DNA of 63,719 nt from Rhodospirillaceae bacterium (GCA_002724635.1 PBPM01000037.1:1-63719), one strand, 5' to 3'. Shown: positions 1 through 8,944, counted from the stretch's first letter. Notes: a model not told the origin generated them from the sequence alone. Program-made: numbers and translations.

Positions 1-37
1 ACGAACCCCGATCAATTCCTTCAAGTGCCGATTTTGG

Positions 38-122
38 TGGTGGAGGGGGTTGGATTCGAACCAACGTAGGCGTAGCCAACGGATTTACAGTCCGCCCCTT
101 TTAACCGCTCAGGCACCCCTCC
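38..122 (-). tRNA. tRNA-Tyr (GTA anticodon)
   Basis: Read on the minus strand, the segment folds as a type II (long variable arm) tRNA of 85 nt with an encoded CCA end at 38-40. The acceptor stem pairs GGAGGGG (116-122) with CCCCTCC near the 3' end, and the T-loop GGTTCGAATCC is present. The anticodon GTA is the complement of 86-88. A long variable arm with GTA is diagnostic of bacterial tRNA-Tyr. Confidence 0.95.
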
Positions 123-345
123 TCCTGCCGCAACAGCCACATGCACCCCACATGCAGCCAACAGCAAACGCGCCGCACGCCAAAGAGCGCCGGCCCGTGG
201 AGCGCAATATGTAGATTTCGTCCTGTGTGTCAACCGCCAATCGGCGGAAAACGCCAAAATAACAGCCGTTTGTGCACACACGTCATGACCGGCGCAGCAA
301 CCCAGTCATTGCGAGCGAGCTTAGAATGCCCTAAGAGCGGCTACC

Positions 346-1149
346 ATGGCACGAAAGCATCCCAAAAAACGTACAAATTCCGGCAAATCCCACCGTCGGC
401 GAAGCGGCGGCGATACCACAGCGCCAGCTTGGCTTTATGGCAGCCACGCAGTCTTGGCGGCGTTGGCCAACCCTGCACGCGTATGCGAGCGCGTGCTCGT
501 CGCCGACGACCAAGAAGCCGAACGCGCGGCATTGGCTGCTGAGACCGGCGGTCATGCCGGCTTGATCGACCTAGTCTCCCGCGCTGACGTCACAGCGGTC
601 CTTCCAGAGGGCGCGGTCCATCAGAACATTGCCCTGCTTACAAGACCGCTTCGGGATATCAGCTTAGAAGATGCGATAGACAAAGCAATAGAAACTGCCG
701 AGCAATGCATTCTCGTGCTCGACCAAGTAACCGACCCGCAAAATGTGGGTGCAATCATCCGTACCGCAGCCGCCTTCGGCGCCGCGGCAGTAGTGATGCA
801 GGACCGCCACGCGCCCCCAGTGACTGGCGCACTGGCGAAGGCGGCGTCAGGCGGCCTTGAGATGGTGGCGCTGTTACGTGAAACGAATCTTGTGCGTGCG
901 ATCGAAGGCCTGAAGGCTCGGAACTTCTGGTGCATCGGGCTTTCGAGTGCAGTCGGCACGCCGCTGGCCCAAGCTAGAGTCAAAGGGCCTACGGCGATAG
1001 TGCTTGGCGCGGAAGGAAACGGAATCCGCCGTCTCGTGGCTGAGAGCTGCGACACGCTTGCACGTATTCCTCAAACAAACAAAATTGGGAGCCTGAATGT
1101 CTCGAGCGCCGCAGCTGTAGCGCTATATGAGATCACCCAAAGCGCGTAA
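346..1149 (+). CDS. rlmB: 23S rRNA 2'-O-ribose methyltransferase, RlmB/TrmH (SPOUT) family
   Basis: A 267-residue SpoU/TrmH-family methyltransferase, which in this family transfers methyl from SAM to a ribose 2'-OH in 23S rRNA (G2251 for RlmB). The basic N-terminal stretch (residues 1-20) leads into a substrate-binding domain starting at WLYGSHAVLAAL. The catalytic SPOUT domain carries three family motifs: LDQVTDPQNVGAIIRTA (motif 1, with the conserved N and R), IVLGAEGNGIRRL (motif 2) and SLNVSSAAAVALYE (motif 3), so the deep trefoil knot looks intact. Length is normal. The ATG lies about 220 bp past tRNA-Tyr, which is transcribed away from it. The paralogous tRNA methyltransferase TrmH is the alternative, but the N-terminal domain favours RlmB. 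Confidence 0.9.
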   Translation: MARKHPKKRTNSGKSHRRRSGGDTTAPAWLYGSHAVLAALANPARVCERVLVADDQEAERAALAAETGGHAGLIDLVSRADVTAVLPEGAVHQNIALLTRPLRDISLEDAIDKAIETAEQCILVLDQVTDPQNVGAIIRTAAAFGAAAVVMQDRHAPPVTGALAKAASGGLEMVALLRETNLVRAIEGLKARNFWCIGLSSAVGTPLAQARVKGPTAIVLGAEGNGIRRLVAESCDTLARIPQTNKIGSLNVSSAAAVALYEITQSA

Positions 1150-1163
1150 TTCGGCGACGCCGG

Positions 1164-2192
1164 TCAGCCGAGCAGATTTCGCAGAAGCCCCAAATTCGTC
1201 GGCTCAGCCGCTAGTTCACCGCTCTCTATCCGGCGCGCAATCTCGACCAACCCCTTATTCACCGGGGCCGAGCCGCCGCGCGCTGCCTGCTCCCGAACTA
1301 CAAGTCCATTGATCTCCTCAACTTCGGCACGACGCCCCTTCTGCCAGTCCTGCAGCACTGTCACCCGGGTATCCGGCATGGTCCAGTCGGACAAGACTGC
1401 ATCGAGTAAGGTAGTCGCGTAACCGTCTGGATCGTTTGCCTCAACTTTCGTATCGCCGAAGATCGGCACCAACTGCTGGCCGAGTAAAAGCGCCGTATGC
1501 ACTGCCTCGCGTCCTGAAGCCATCATCAACTCATGCATGCCTGGCAGCTTGATCGCCTCGGCGAGCGGCAGGCCCAAGATCGACGATGGTAAAAACTCGG
1601 CTGCGTTAACCACGAGTTTCATCCACTTAGCCGAACGAATATCACTCTTGACTTCTGCGGTGCCGGCGTGACGCAGCACGTCTACTATCTCGGCCTCGCG
1701 TCCGGCCGCCGCAGCATCATAGGCACCAACGCCGAACCAAGTCCCGCTCGGGCCAGTCTGGCGACCGATTACACCGGGCTCGTCCATATAAGCGGCAACC
1801 TCAATGACGGCGCCTATGGTTCGCCCCGCTCCTACAACTGAGGCCACGTCATCGATGGTCATGCCGTTCTGTAAGCCGACGACCAGCCCGTCGGCAGCGA
1901 CAAGGGGCTTTATCAACTCGGACGCCCAGAGGGTATCGTAGGCCTTCACGCCAAGGAAGACGATGTCAAAGGTGTTAGGCAAGGTCGCAATATCGCAGAG
2001 ATGAAAGGCGTCCACTTGGGTGACAACGGTCTCGCCGGGCATCTCTACCTTTAGGCCGTCTGCTCGCATCGCCTCGACATGAGCAGGCCACTGATCAAAA
2101 AGTGTTACGTCGAGGCCAGCATTGATCATATCAGCGCCGAAGGCGCCTCCATTGGCACCCGCCCCCACTACTGCAATCCGCTTTTCCGTCAT
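1164..2192 (-). CDS. Ketopantoate reductase (PanE/ApbA) family NAD(P)-dependent oxidoreductase
   Basis: A 342-residue ApbA/PanE-family reductase, related to enzymes that reduce 2-dehydropantoate to pantoate with NADPH. The N-terminal Rossmann fold has a dinucleotide motif VVGAGANGGAFGADMI (residues 8-23), and a conserved FLGVKAYDT follows near residue 80. KWMKLVVNAAEFLPSSILG fits the family's conserved catalytic-lysine region (KxxxNxxxN/S). Start is ATG after GGGATGAACGG. It converges on the rRNA methyltransferase with a 14-bp gap. No pantothenate or CoA genes are adjacent, and alphaproteobacteria often carry several PanE-like paralogs with other substrates, so no gene symbol is given. Confidence 0.8.
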   Translation of the reverse strand: MTEKRIAVVGAGANGGAFGADMINAGLDVTLFDQWPAHVEAMRADGLKVEMPGETVVTQVDAFHLCDIATLPNTFDIVFLGVKAYDTLWASELIKPLVAADGLVVGLQNGMTIDDVASVVGAGRTIGAVIEVAAYMDEPGVIGRQTGPSGTWFGVGAYDAAAAGREAEIVDVLRHAGTAEVKSDIRSAKWMKLVVNAAEFLPSSILGLPLAEAIKLPGMHELMMASGREAVHTALLLGQQLVPIFGDTKVEANDPDGYATTLLDAVLSDWTMPDTRVTVLQDWQKGRRAEVEEINGLVVREQAARGGSAPVNKGLVEIARRIESGELAAEPTNLGLLRNLLG

Positions 2193-2354
2193 CCGTTCAT
2201 CCCGTCAACAACGCGATCGCAAAGCTGTCCAGCCCCGTGTAATTCCGACGCATTTACGTTACCCTAGGCTCCAACCACTTACTTTATACGCCATCCTAGA
2301 CAACACCTTTTTCATTTTATTTCAATTACTTCGTTAAATCCGCCGGAAGAACCA

Positions 2355-3911
2355 ATGACAGGAAAGTTGATGCAAACCAAACCGGCGCCCGAGACGCCCC
2401 TGCTAAACGCCAAGGGTATCACCAAGTGCTTTGGCGACTTCACCGCAAATGAGGATATCTCATTGGCCCTAAAAAAGGGCGAAATACACGCACTCCTTGG
2501 TGAGAATGGTGCAGGCAAGTCGACGTTCGTGAAAATAATTTATGGTCTTGTGCAGCCCGACAAAGGCGAAATTGATTGGCGAGGAGAACCGGTGAAAATT
2601 CGCAGCCCTCAGCACGCTCGCGAGCTCGGCATTGGTATGGTTTTTCAGCACTTTTCGCTTTTTCAAGCATTAACAGTCGCCGAGAATATTGCGCTTGCCC
2701 TCCCCCGAGGCGAAAAGCTGTCAGATATATCGCGTCGTGTTCGCCAGATCTCGGCGGAATACGGGATTGGTGTCGACCCAGATGCCAGAATTCACAATCT
2801 CTCAGTTGGACAACAGCAGAGAGTAGAAATCGTTCGGTGCCTGTTGCAGGATCCTTCCCTTCTAATTATGGACGAGCCAACTTCTGTATTAACCCCTCAG
2901 GAAACTATTCAGCTTTTCGACGTTCTGCGACGGTTTTCCGAGGCTGGTGTCGCCATCCTATTTATTTCCCATAAGCTTGACGAAATCAGAGCCCTTACAG
3001 AACGCGCTACAGTTCTTCGCCAGGGACGCACTGTTGGTACTGTCTTATCTGATAGTAAAAGCAGTAAGCAGCTCGCGGAGATGATGGTCGGAAGCAGTGT
3101 CGGTGACATTGATCGTCAAGAGCGCCCCCGGGATACGTCCGATGCAATGTTTTCAGTGCGAGGCCTCAACCAACCAGCTGAAACTGCCTTCGCAACTTCA
3201 CTTAAAGACATTACTTTTGATGCGTATGCCGGTGAAGTACTTGGAATCGCCGGGATTGCTGGCAATGGGCAATATGAACTAATGGAGACTTTGGCAGGCG
3301 AGCGGCAAGTCCGCGGGTCTGGTCAGATTTATGTGAATAAAATCGATGTTAGTCGGCTAGGACCAAGCAGCAGGCGTCAAGCAGGTTTGGGCTTTGTGCC
3401 CGAAGAACGTAACGGTCACGCTGCAGTTACGAGTATGACCTTAGCTGAAAATTCCTTGTTAACTTCGCACTCGTTGGGCACGACCGTCACCAAGGGCGTT
3501 ATCGAACGAAAACTAATCAATCAGATGGCAAAAAAAATTGTTGCCGACTTTGATGTAAGAACCCCAAGCGCGAATCCGATAGCCTCGGCACTTTCAGGGG
3601 GAAACCTACAGAAGTTCGTCGTAGGCCGCGAAATTTCAAAAAAACCATCGGTTTTCATCGTATCGCAACCAACTTGGGGCGTGGACGTTGGTGCAGCTCT
3701 GTTTATCCGAAAGGCAATGCTTGACCTTGCTTCATGTGGATCTTCTGTTGTGATGATATCGCAGGATCTTGACGAGATTTTTGCAATTTCACATCGCGTT
3801 GCCGTACTTTCCAACGGCTCACTAACGGAACCCATGATAACCGCGGACGTAACCCCCGAATCTATTGGTTTGTTGATGGGGGGTAGTAAGTCTCTGCCTG
3901 CAATGGTTTAA
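2355..3911 (+). CDS. Nucleoside-type ABC importer, duplicated ATP-binding protein (YufO/NupO-like)
   Basis: A 518-residue fused pair of ABC ATPase domains that would energise uptake through the two permeases downstream. Domain 1 (about 15-245) has Walker A GENGAGKST, signature LSVGQQQRVEIVR, Walker B LLIMDEPTSVLTP and an H-loop in FISHKLDEI. Domain 2 (about 260-500) has a degenerate Walker A region (GIAGNGQYELMETLAG), signature LSGGNLQKFVVGREI, and SQPT in place of DEPT. That asymmetry is normal for RbsA/YufO-type ATPases. SD GGAAG lies 6 nt before the ATG. It is the first gene of a four-gene unit with a codon use visibly richer in A/T than neighbouring genes. Confidence 0.9.
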   Translation: MTGKLMQTKPAPETPLLNAKGITKCFGDFTANEDISLALKKGEIHALLGENGAGKSTFVKIIYGLVQPDKGEIDWRGEPVKIRSPQHARELGIGMVFQHFSLFQALTVAENIALALPRGEKLSDISRRVRQISAEYGIGVDPDARIHNLSVGQQQRVEIVRCLLQDPSLLIMDEPTSVLTPQETIQLFDVLRRFSEAGVAILFISHKLDEIRALTERATVLRQGRTVGTVLSDSKSSKQLAEMMVGSSVGDIDRQERPRDTSDAMFSVRGLNQPAETAFATSLKDITFDAYAGEVLGIAGIAGNGQYELMETLAGERQVRGSGQIYVNKIDVSRLGPSSRRQAGLGFVPEERNGHAAVTSMTLAENSLLTSHSLGTTVTKGVIERKLINQMAKKIVADFDVRTPSANPIASALSGGNLQKFVVGREISKKPSVFIVSQPTWGVDVGAALFIRKAMLDLASCGSSVVMISQDLDEIFAISHRVAVLSNGSLTEPMITADVTPESIGLLMGGSKSLPAMV

Positions 3912-3915
3912 GCTT

Positions 3916-5022
3916 GTGATCCGCCTCACCCCACGCAAAAACATCCCGGTAACGCTCACATTATTGACTCCAGTCATTGCAGTGGGAATTACGCTAGTCG
4001 TTGGCGCCGCTATTTTTGTGATTCTTGGGTACAACCCAGGAGCCGCTCTTTACCAGTTTTTTATTGCACCAGTTTCGCGGCCAGATCAAATCGCTGATCT
4101 TTTTGTTAAAGCTTGCCCATTAATTATCATAGCGACCGGTCTGGTCTTCGCGTACCGCGCTAATATTTGGAATATCGGTGCTGAGGTCCAGATGATTCTG
4201 GGAGCGCTTGCGGCCGGATGGGTGGCCCTTTCTTTTCCGCAGTTACCAGGTATAGCGATGATGCCCCTCATCATCTTGGCGGGGGTCGCAGGCGGTCTGG
4301 CTTGGGCGATGATCTCGGCGGTATTGAAAACACGTTTCAATACCAATGAAATACTAGTTACCTTGATGCTCACTTACGTCGCGATTTTGCTTATCGATTG
4401 GACGGTGCGTGGGCCTTGGCGTGACCCACTGTCTTTTGGGTTTCCGCTCACCCCAATGTATCCAGACTCAGCGCTGATCCCGCGCGTTGAGCTGCCGGCG
4501 ATAGGTCGACTTGCACAGCTCCATTGGGGGGTTTTTGGGGCAATTATTTTTGCCCTAGCTGGATGGTTCGTGTTGGCCCGTACGTTAATAGGTTTTCAAG
4601 TAAAGGTATTGGGTGACGCGCCGCGCGCAGGGAAATTCGCGGGTTTCAGCCCTTCGCTAGTAACACTAATGGTTATGGGTATCTCAGGTGGTGCCGCTGG
4701 TCTTGCTGGCATGATTGAAGTATCCGCTAACATCGGACAATTGCAGCCTGATATATCGTTTGGGTACGGGTTCACAGCTATCATTGTAGCTTTCTTGGCT
4801 AGATTAAACCCGCTCGCCGTAATTGCAGCAGGTCTAGTCGTAGCGCTAGCAGAGCTTGGCGGTGATTCGGCTCAAATTGCTCTCGCGATGCCAAAAGTGG
4901 TGACTGGCATTTTCAAGGGTGTACTACTTTTTATGCTGCTGGCCGGAGAAACCTTCAATCGCTATCACGTTACATTTAAGCGTCCGGGGATACTTTCTCG
5001 TCGGAGATTAAATAATGATTGA
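3916..5022 (+). CDS. Nucleoside-type ABC importer, permease subunit 1 (YufP-like, BPD_transp_2)
   Basis: A 368-residue integral membrane permease of the branched-chain amino acid/ribose/nucleoside class. About ten hydrophobic segments are visible, starting with VTLLTPVIAVGITLVVGAAI. The family hallmark FNTNEILVTLMLTYVA lies near residue 140, and GFSPSLVTLMVMGISGGAAG later. Start is GTG, 4 nt after the ATPase stop codon. It overlaps the second permease by 8 nt, so the two are almost certainly translated together. Like the rest of this unit it is AT-rich in third codon positions. Confidence 0.88.
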   Translation: MIRLTPRKNIPVTLTLLTPVIAVGITLVVGAAIFVILGYNPGAALYQFFIAPVSRPDQIADLFVKACPLIIIATGLVFAYRANIWNIGAEVQMILGALAAGWVALSFPQLPGIAMMPLIILAGVAGGLAWAMISAVLKTRFNTNEILVTLMLTYVAILLIDWTVRGPWRDPLSFGFPLTPMYPDSALIPRVELPAIGRLAQLHWGVFGAIIFALAGWFVLARTLIGFQVKVLGDAPRAGKFAGFSPSLVTLMVMGISGGAAGLAGMIEVSANIGQLQPDISFGYGFTAIIVAFLARLNPLAVIAAGLVVALAELGGDSAQIALAMPKVVTGIFKGVLLFMLLAGETFNRYHVTFKRPGILSRRRLNND

Positions 5023-5929
5023 AGACCTTATTCTAACGGTACTTCTTACTTCCGTCCCCCTGATTTATGCTGCAACGGGTGAATTAATCGTCGAGCGCAG
5101 CGGAGTTTTGAACCTTGGTGTCGAAGGAATGATGCTGATGGGCGCAGTATCAGCCTTTGGCATCTCGATGGTCAGCGGCAGCCTAGTTCTCGGTATCGTC
5201 GCAGGCGGGTTTGCAGGAATGTTCACCGCCGCCTTGTTCGGCATTTTAGTTTTATTTTTTACCACCAATCAGGTTGCAACCGGACTTGCCTTAACAATAT
5301 TTGGGACGGGTTTATCAGGACTTGTCGGAGCGCCTCTTATTGGCCACGCAATTGAAGGGCTCCCAGTAATCAATATCCCTGGACTTTCAAATCTGCCCAT
5401 TCTGGGGAAATTAGTTTTTTCTCATGACTGGATGGCATACGGGTCAGTCTTAATTTTAGCAGCCGTTGCTTTTTTTCTAAAAAGAACGCGTGCTGGCTTG
5501 GTTCTCCGATCTATTGGTGACAATCACGACAGCGCTCATGCCTTAGGCTATTCAGTCTTAGGTGTAAGATTCATTGCCATACTTTTTGGTGGCTTCACGG
5601 CAGGCTTAGGCGGCGCGTATATCCCGTTGATGCTAACGCCGCATTGGGCTGAAGGTATGACCGCAGGTCGAGGATGGATTGCCCTTGCGCTGGTCGTTTT
5701 CGCGTCTTGGATGCCTTGGCGTATTTTGGTGGGCGCTCTGTTGTTCGGAGGGATAACCATAATGCAGCTTGCGGGCCAAGCACGAGGATGGACTATTCCC
5801 TCTCAATTTCTATCAATGCTACCATACCTTGCGACAATCGCTGTTTTGGTGGTTTTGTCCGGTAGTCGGGAGTTATCCCTAGTGAATACGCCGGCGTGTT
5901 TGGGACGAAACTTCCGTGTGGGAGACTAA
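5015..5929 (+). CDS. Nucleoside-type ABC importer, permease subunit 2 (YufQ-like)
   Basis: A 304-residue second permease of the same importer. It starts with MIEDLILTVLLTSVPLIYAATGELIVERSG; the hallmark GELIVERSGVLNLGVEGMML matches the YufQ/NupQ subunit. At least eight hydrophobic segments follow. Its ATG sits inside the last codons of the first permease (8-nt overlap). The order here (ATPase, permease, permease, binding protein) places the binding protein last, while it is often first in related operons. A 95-bp gap (5930-6024) separates it from the binding-protein start chosen here. Confidence 0.88.
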   Translation: MIEDLILTVLLTSVPLIYAATGELIVERSGVLNLGVEGMMLMGAVSAFGISMVSGSLVLGIVAGGFAGMFTAALFGILVLFFTTNQVATGLALTIFGTGLSGLVGAPLIGHAIEGLPVINIPGLSNLPILGKLVFSHDWMAYGSVLILAAVAFFLKRTRAGLVLRSIGDNHDSAHALGYSVLGVRFIAILFGGFTAGLGGAYIPLMLTPHWAEGMTAGRGWIALALVVFASWMPWRILVGALLFGGITIMQLAGQARGWTIPSQFLSMLPYLATIAVLVVLSGSRELSLVNTPACLGRNFRVGD

Positions 5930-6024
5930 CCTTGGGCGCGGGCCCGTACACAGTTCAATCAATAAGTTAATGAACAAAATAAGCGTGGATGAAAAACCCA
6001 ATGTTGAAATCGATGGAGTTAAGA

Positions 6025-7119
6025 ATGCGAAAATTACTTAGGTTAATTTTGATGAGTACCGCCGCACTGGCTATGTCTGCATCCCTCGGGGTAGCTGAAC
6101 CGCTTAAAGTCGGCTTTTTATATTTAACAACGCCAGGCGATCATGGATGGACATACGCGCATGAAAAGGCACGACAAAAAGTTCAGGCGCACTTTGGTGA
6201 CAAAGTTAAAACAACATTTGTCGAAAATGTCCCCGAGGGCCCAGATGCGGAAAGGGTCGTTCGCGAATTAGCACGTCAAGGTAATAAGGTTATCTTTGGA
6301 ACTTCGTTCGGCTACATGGACCCGATGCTAAAAGTCTCAAAAGATTTTCCGGATGTCCATTTCGAGCACATTACTGGGTACAAGCGCTCAAAAAATATGG
6401 CCACTGGAAATATTCGGTTTTATGAAGGCCGGTATGTCCAAGGTATTGTCGCGGGAATGATGACGAAAACAAATAAGATCGGATATATCGCACCGTTCCC
6501 TATCCCGGAGGCCTACCAAGGCCTGAATGCATTTGCGATTGGCATGCGCGAAGCAAATCCCAAAGCAGAGATCATGGTAATCTGGGCAAATACGTGGGCT
6601 GATCCTGTAAAAGAGGCTGATGCAGCCAAAGTCTTAGTAGCTCAGGGCGCCGACATCATGGCTCAGCACACAGACACACCTGCCATGCTTCAAACAGCAG
6701 AAAAGGCTGGGATTCATGGGTTTGGTCAAGCGAGCGATATGAAGTCTTTTGCGCCAAACGCTCAACTTTTTTCCTCAGTAAATGATTGGTCGCACTACTA
6801 CATCGCAAAAATTCAACAGGTAATTGACGGTTCTTGGTCGACAGGTGACGGTCCCGATCACTGGGCCGGCAATACTTGGAAAGGCATGGCGGACGGGTAT
6901 CTGGTTCTTACGCCGTTCGAAAATATGCCAGCCAACGTAAAGGCAGCAGCTGAAGATGCCGCAGCGCGAGTAAAGGCTGGACACAATATCTTTACTGGGC
7001 CGATCAAAAATAATAAGGGAAAGATAGTAATAAAAAATGGTGAATCTTTCCATGATGGAAACCTTTGGCAGGATATTTTCTTTTATGCCGAGGGCATTCA
7101 AGGCGAAATGCCAGGATAA
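6025..7119 (+). CDS. BMP-family (PnrA-like) substrate-binding lipoprotein or periplasmic protein
   Basis: A 364-residue solute-binding protein of the basic membrane protein family, the nucleoside-type receptor of the ABC importer upstream. From the chosen ATG the protein begins with a signal peptide (MRKLLRLILMSTAALAMSAS, cleavage near GVA-EP), and GGAG lies 6 nt before that codon. Earlier in-frame ATGs at 5989, 6001 and 6014 would add residues in front of the signal sequence. The mature part begins LKVGFLYLTTPGDHGWTYAH and has the BMP periodicity of KIGYIAPFPIPEAYQGLNAF and DTPAMLQTAEKAG. No lipobox cysteine is evident, so it is probably soluble. The exact ligand (purine nucleoside or another) cannot be told. 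A strong terminator follows. Confidence 0.88.
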   Translation: MRKLLRLILMSTAALAMSASLGVAEPLKVGFLYLTTPGDHGWTYAHEKARQKVQAHFGDKVKTTFVENVPEGPDAERVVRELARQGNKVIFGTSFGYMDPMLKVSKDFPDVHFEHITGYKRSKNMATGNIRFYEGRYVQGIVAGMMTKTNKIGYIAPFPIPEAYQGLNAFAIGMREANPKAEIMVIWANTWADPVKEADAAKVLVAQGADIMAQHTDTPAMLQTAEKAGIHGFGQASDMKSFAPNAQLFSSVNDWSHYYIAKIQQVIDGSWSTGDGPDHWAGNTWKGMADGYLVLTPFENMPANVKAAAEDAAARVKAGHNIFTGPIKNNKGKIVIKNGESFHDGNLWQDIFFYAEGIQGEMPG

Positions 7120-7140
7120 AAATCAAACCTTGGAATTTCG

Positions 7141-7176
7141 AAGAGAGGGGCACCAACTTACCGGCGCCCCTCTTTT
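7141..7176 (+). terminator. Rho-independent terminator of the ABC importer operon
   Basis: AGAGGGGC (7144-7151) pairs with GCCCCTCT (7166-7173) across a 14-nt loop, extended by A-T/G-T pairs at the base, and the 3' arm runs into TTTT. It lies just after the binding-protein stop codon. Confidence 0.85.
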
Positions 7177-7210
7177 CACAACAAAATTAAGTTCCATAAT
7201 TTCCTAAAGA

Positions 7211-7286
7211 GCCGGCTTAGCTCAGTTGGTAGAGCGGCTGATTTGTAATCAGTAGGTCAGGGGTTCGAATCCTCTAGCCGGCACCA
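7211..7286 (+). tRNA. tRNA-Thr (TGT anticodon)
   Basis: A 76-nt cloverleaf including encoded CCA. The acceptor GCCGGCT pairs with AGCCGGC, the D arm is GCTCAGTTGGTAGAGC, the anticodon stem GCTGA pairs with TCAGT by one G-T pair, and the anticodon TGT lies at 7244-7246. The T-loop is GGTTCGAATCC. Confidence 0.95.
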
Positions 7287-7294
7287 TTTTTTCA

Positions 7295-7921
7295 ATGAAC
7301 CCTTCAAACTCGCACAGCACAGGCTTTCAAAAAAGCACCGCAAGTTTGGCGCGCCTGTTCGTATTTGTTCTATCGATTTTTTTGCTGAGCAGCATGCAAG
7401 CAAGGAGTGACACGTTGCTGGTCGATGATTTCGCGGATAGCGAATTAATCTCGGCGCTAGGAACGAAATGGCGCGGGGTAAGTGACAAAGTCATGGGCGG
7501 GGTTTCAATTGTGCGTCTCGAGCGGGGTAACGCTGAGGGAAGGGCCTTTCTTCGCCTGAAGGGCGACGTCCGGCTAGAAAATAATGGCGGTTTTGTTCAG
7601 GCCGCGCTCGATTTAGAGCCGTCTGGCGGCGTCCTCGACGCCTCGGGGTATCGTGGCCTTCGCATCACGGTTCGCGGCAATAGTCAAAAATACTCTCTGC
7701 ACCTGCGGACCTCGGACGCGACACTACCTTGGCAATCATACAGAGCGCATTTTTTCGCCAGCGACCGATGGCAAGAAATTGATATCCCATTTGCTGATTT
7801 CGTGCCGTATCGAATCGATAAGGCCCTCGATACAAAAAGCCTGAAACGCATAGGGGTCGTAGCGATTGGGAGGGCGTTTTCTGCCGACGTTTTGATTTCG
7901 AATATGTACTTTTACGAGTAG
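7295..7921 (+). CDS. CIA30 (NDUFAF1-type) domain protein with signal peptide
   Basis: A 208-residue protein. A hydrophobic stretch at about residues 18-38 (LARLFVFVLSIFLLSSMQ) followed by AR-SD suggests a secretory signal. The rest is a CIA30 fold: DDFADSELISALGTKWRGVS, then DKVMGGVSIVRLE, DASGYRGLRITVRGN, YSLHLRTSD and PFADFVPYRI. In eukaryotes this domain belongs to the complex I assembly factor NDUFAF1; bacterial secreted versions are uncharacterised and resemble carbohydrate-binding galactose-binding-like modules. The start is 8 nt after tRNA-Thr, so it may be read through from the tRNA promoter. Base composition is between the AT-rich importer and the GC-rich genes that follow. Confidence 0.8.
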   Translation: MNPSNSHSTGFQKSTASLARLFVFVLSIFLLSSMQARSDTLLVDDFADSELISALGTKWRGVSDKVMGGVSIVRLERGNAEGRAFLRLKGDVRLENNGGFVQAALDLEPSGGVLDASGYRGLRITVRGNSQKYSLHLRTSDATLPWQSYRAHFFASDRWQEIDIPFADFVPYRIDKALDTKSLKRIGVVAIGRAFSADVLISNMYFYE

Positions 7922-7989
7922 CCGAGACGATTATCCATGCCCCCGTAGGATGGCCATTGTGCCTCCCTAGACATCCTCTGAGCCTCAGC

Positions 7990-8613
7990 CTAAGGCGCCA
8001 GCCAGCAAGCTTGCAGATTTTCGTCCGTCCAGTCGAAACGGGCGCGGCGGTGACCGCGGCTATTCAGATACAGCCATTCCATATGCAGTACACGAAGCTG
8101 AACGAGCAGGAAGTTGTTGACGCCTTTCGCGTTCGCAGACGGATCAAAAACGATCATTGCGGGATCCTCGACCAAAGATCCCGGGGCAACATTGATTTGG
8201 TAACAGTAACGGCTTTGCGCGCGGGTGCGCGACCAAGCCGCAATCGCCTCTCTATCTGCAAAGTGGAGCCTAGCCTGACATCCTAGACGAACCTGTACTT
8301 TTTGATGCGGGTCATACACGTGTAAAAGCGCGCGTGGATCGGCTTTCAACTCCTCAACCTTTGCGGACCGCCTATCGGTGTGGATCGAGAGCATTCGATC
8401 CACAGGACTACACCCTCGCAAAACGACGGTTCGAGCCTGAGGCGCTCCATCCAATCCTGTGGAAACAAGAACTGGCGTGTGGGCTGGTGCTTTTCGGTCT
8501 TTGGTTCCACGCGAAAGGAGCGACCAAGCTGATGACATACATTGCTGAAGGTTCGTGTAATGACTGGGCACATCATGAACGGCGCCGATCATGTAATCTG
8601 CATCGCGGTTCAT
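7990..8613 (-). CDS. Pyridoxamine 5'-phosphate oxidase-like FMN-binding protein
   Basis: A 207-residue protein of the split-barrel PNPOx-like (Alr4036-type) family. Visible marks are TPVLVSTGLDGAPQARTVVLR near residue 45, matching the FMN-binding N-terminal strand pair. RALLHVYDPHQKVQVRLGCQA follows, and later WSRTRAQSRYCYQINVAPGS. True PdxH enzymes oxidise pyridoxine/pyridoxamine phosphate; this subgroup is usually of unknown substrate. It stands alone on the minus strand, convergent with the CIA30 gene. Confidence 0.75.
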   Translation of the reverse strand: MNRDADYMIGAVHDVPSHYTNLQQCMSSAWSLLSRGTKDRKAPAHTPVLVSTGLDGAPQARTVVLRGCSPVDRMLSIHTDRRSAKVEELKADPRALLHVYDPHQKVQVRLGCQARLHFADREAIAAWSRTRAQSRYCYQINVAPGSLVEDPAMIVFDPSANAKGVNNFLLVQLRVLHMEWLYLNSRGHRRARFDWTDENLQACWLAP

Positions 8614-8773
8614 GAGAATTTAAGTTTTAAGTTTCAAATTGGAAAAAATAGTTTATCGACTTAACAGGACAGCCCAGCTGCTTGCGGCCAGCTGCAACGA
8701 CGAAGGAAATCCGAAACTGGACGTTAATTCTTAACTAGTCCAGTAGCCCGAAATAAGGTCACAGCGGCTACCC

Positions 8774-8944
8774 CTACATCGCCTCTGCAAACGCTATTTC
8801 CGAAGCGGCGGCCGGCTCTCCAAAAACAAGCAGTTCTGCCGCTAGACCGAGGAGGCAATCGGCTGCAATGCCAGATGCATCAAGTTCGTCCGCGCGGGCC
8901 TGAAGAATGGCAGCAACAGTCATTGGGTCTTGAATATTAGACAT
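8774..8944 (-). CDS. Small hypothetical protein, 56 residues
   Basis: A short reading frame beginning MSNIQDPMTVAAILQARADE and ending AFAEAM. AAAGGAATTAATCAA, a good Shine-Dalgarno with about 8 nt spacing, lies directly before the ATG. The composition (Ala/Leu/Glu-rich, no Pro after residue 44) suggests two amphipathic helices. I do not recognise a family. It fills part of an otherwise empty 546-bp gap (8614-9159). The SD and codon use make it more likely real than not. Confidence 0.5.
   Translation of the reverse strand: MSNIQDPMTVAAILQARADELDASGIAADCLLGLAAELLVFGEPAAASEIAFAEAM

Noticed and set aside
141-542. 133-codon plus-strand frame over the start of rlmB
   Set aside because: It is out of frame with a well-supported rRNA methyltransferase and has arginine-rich shadow composition.
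2193-7300. Genomic island with att sites at tRNA-Thr
   Set aside because: No repeat of the tRNA 3' end was found near 2.2 kb and no integrase is present; only compositional difference remains.
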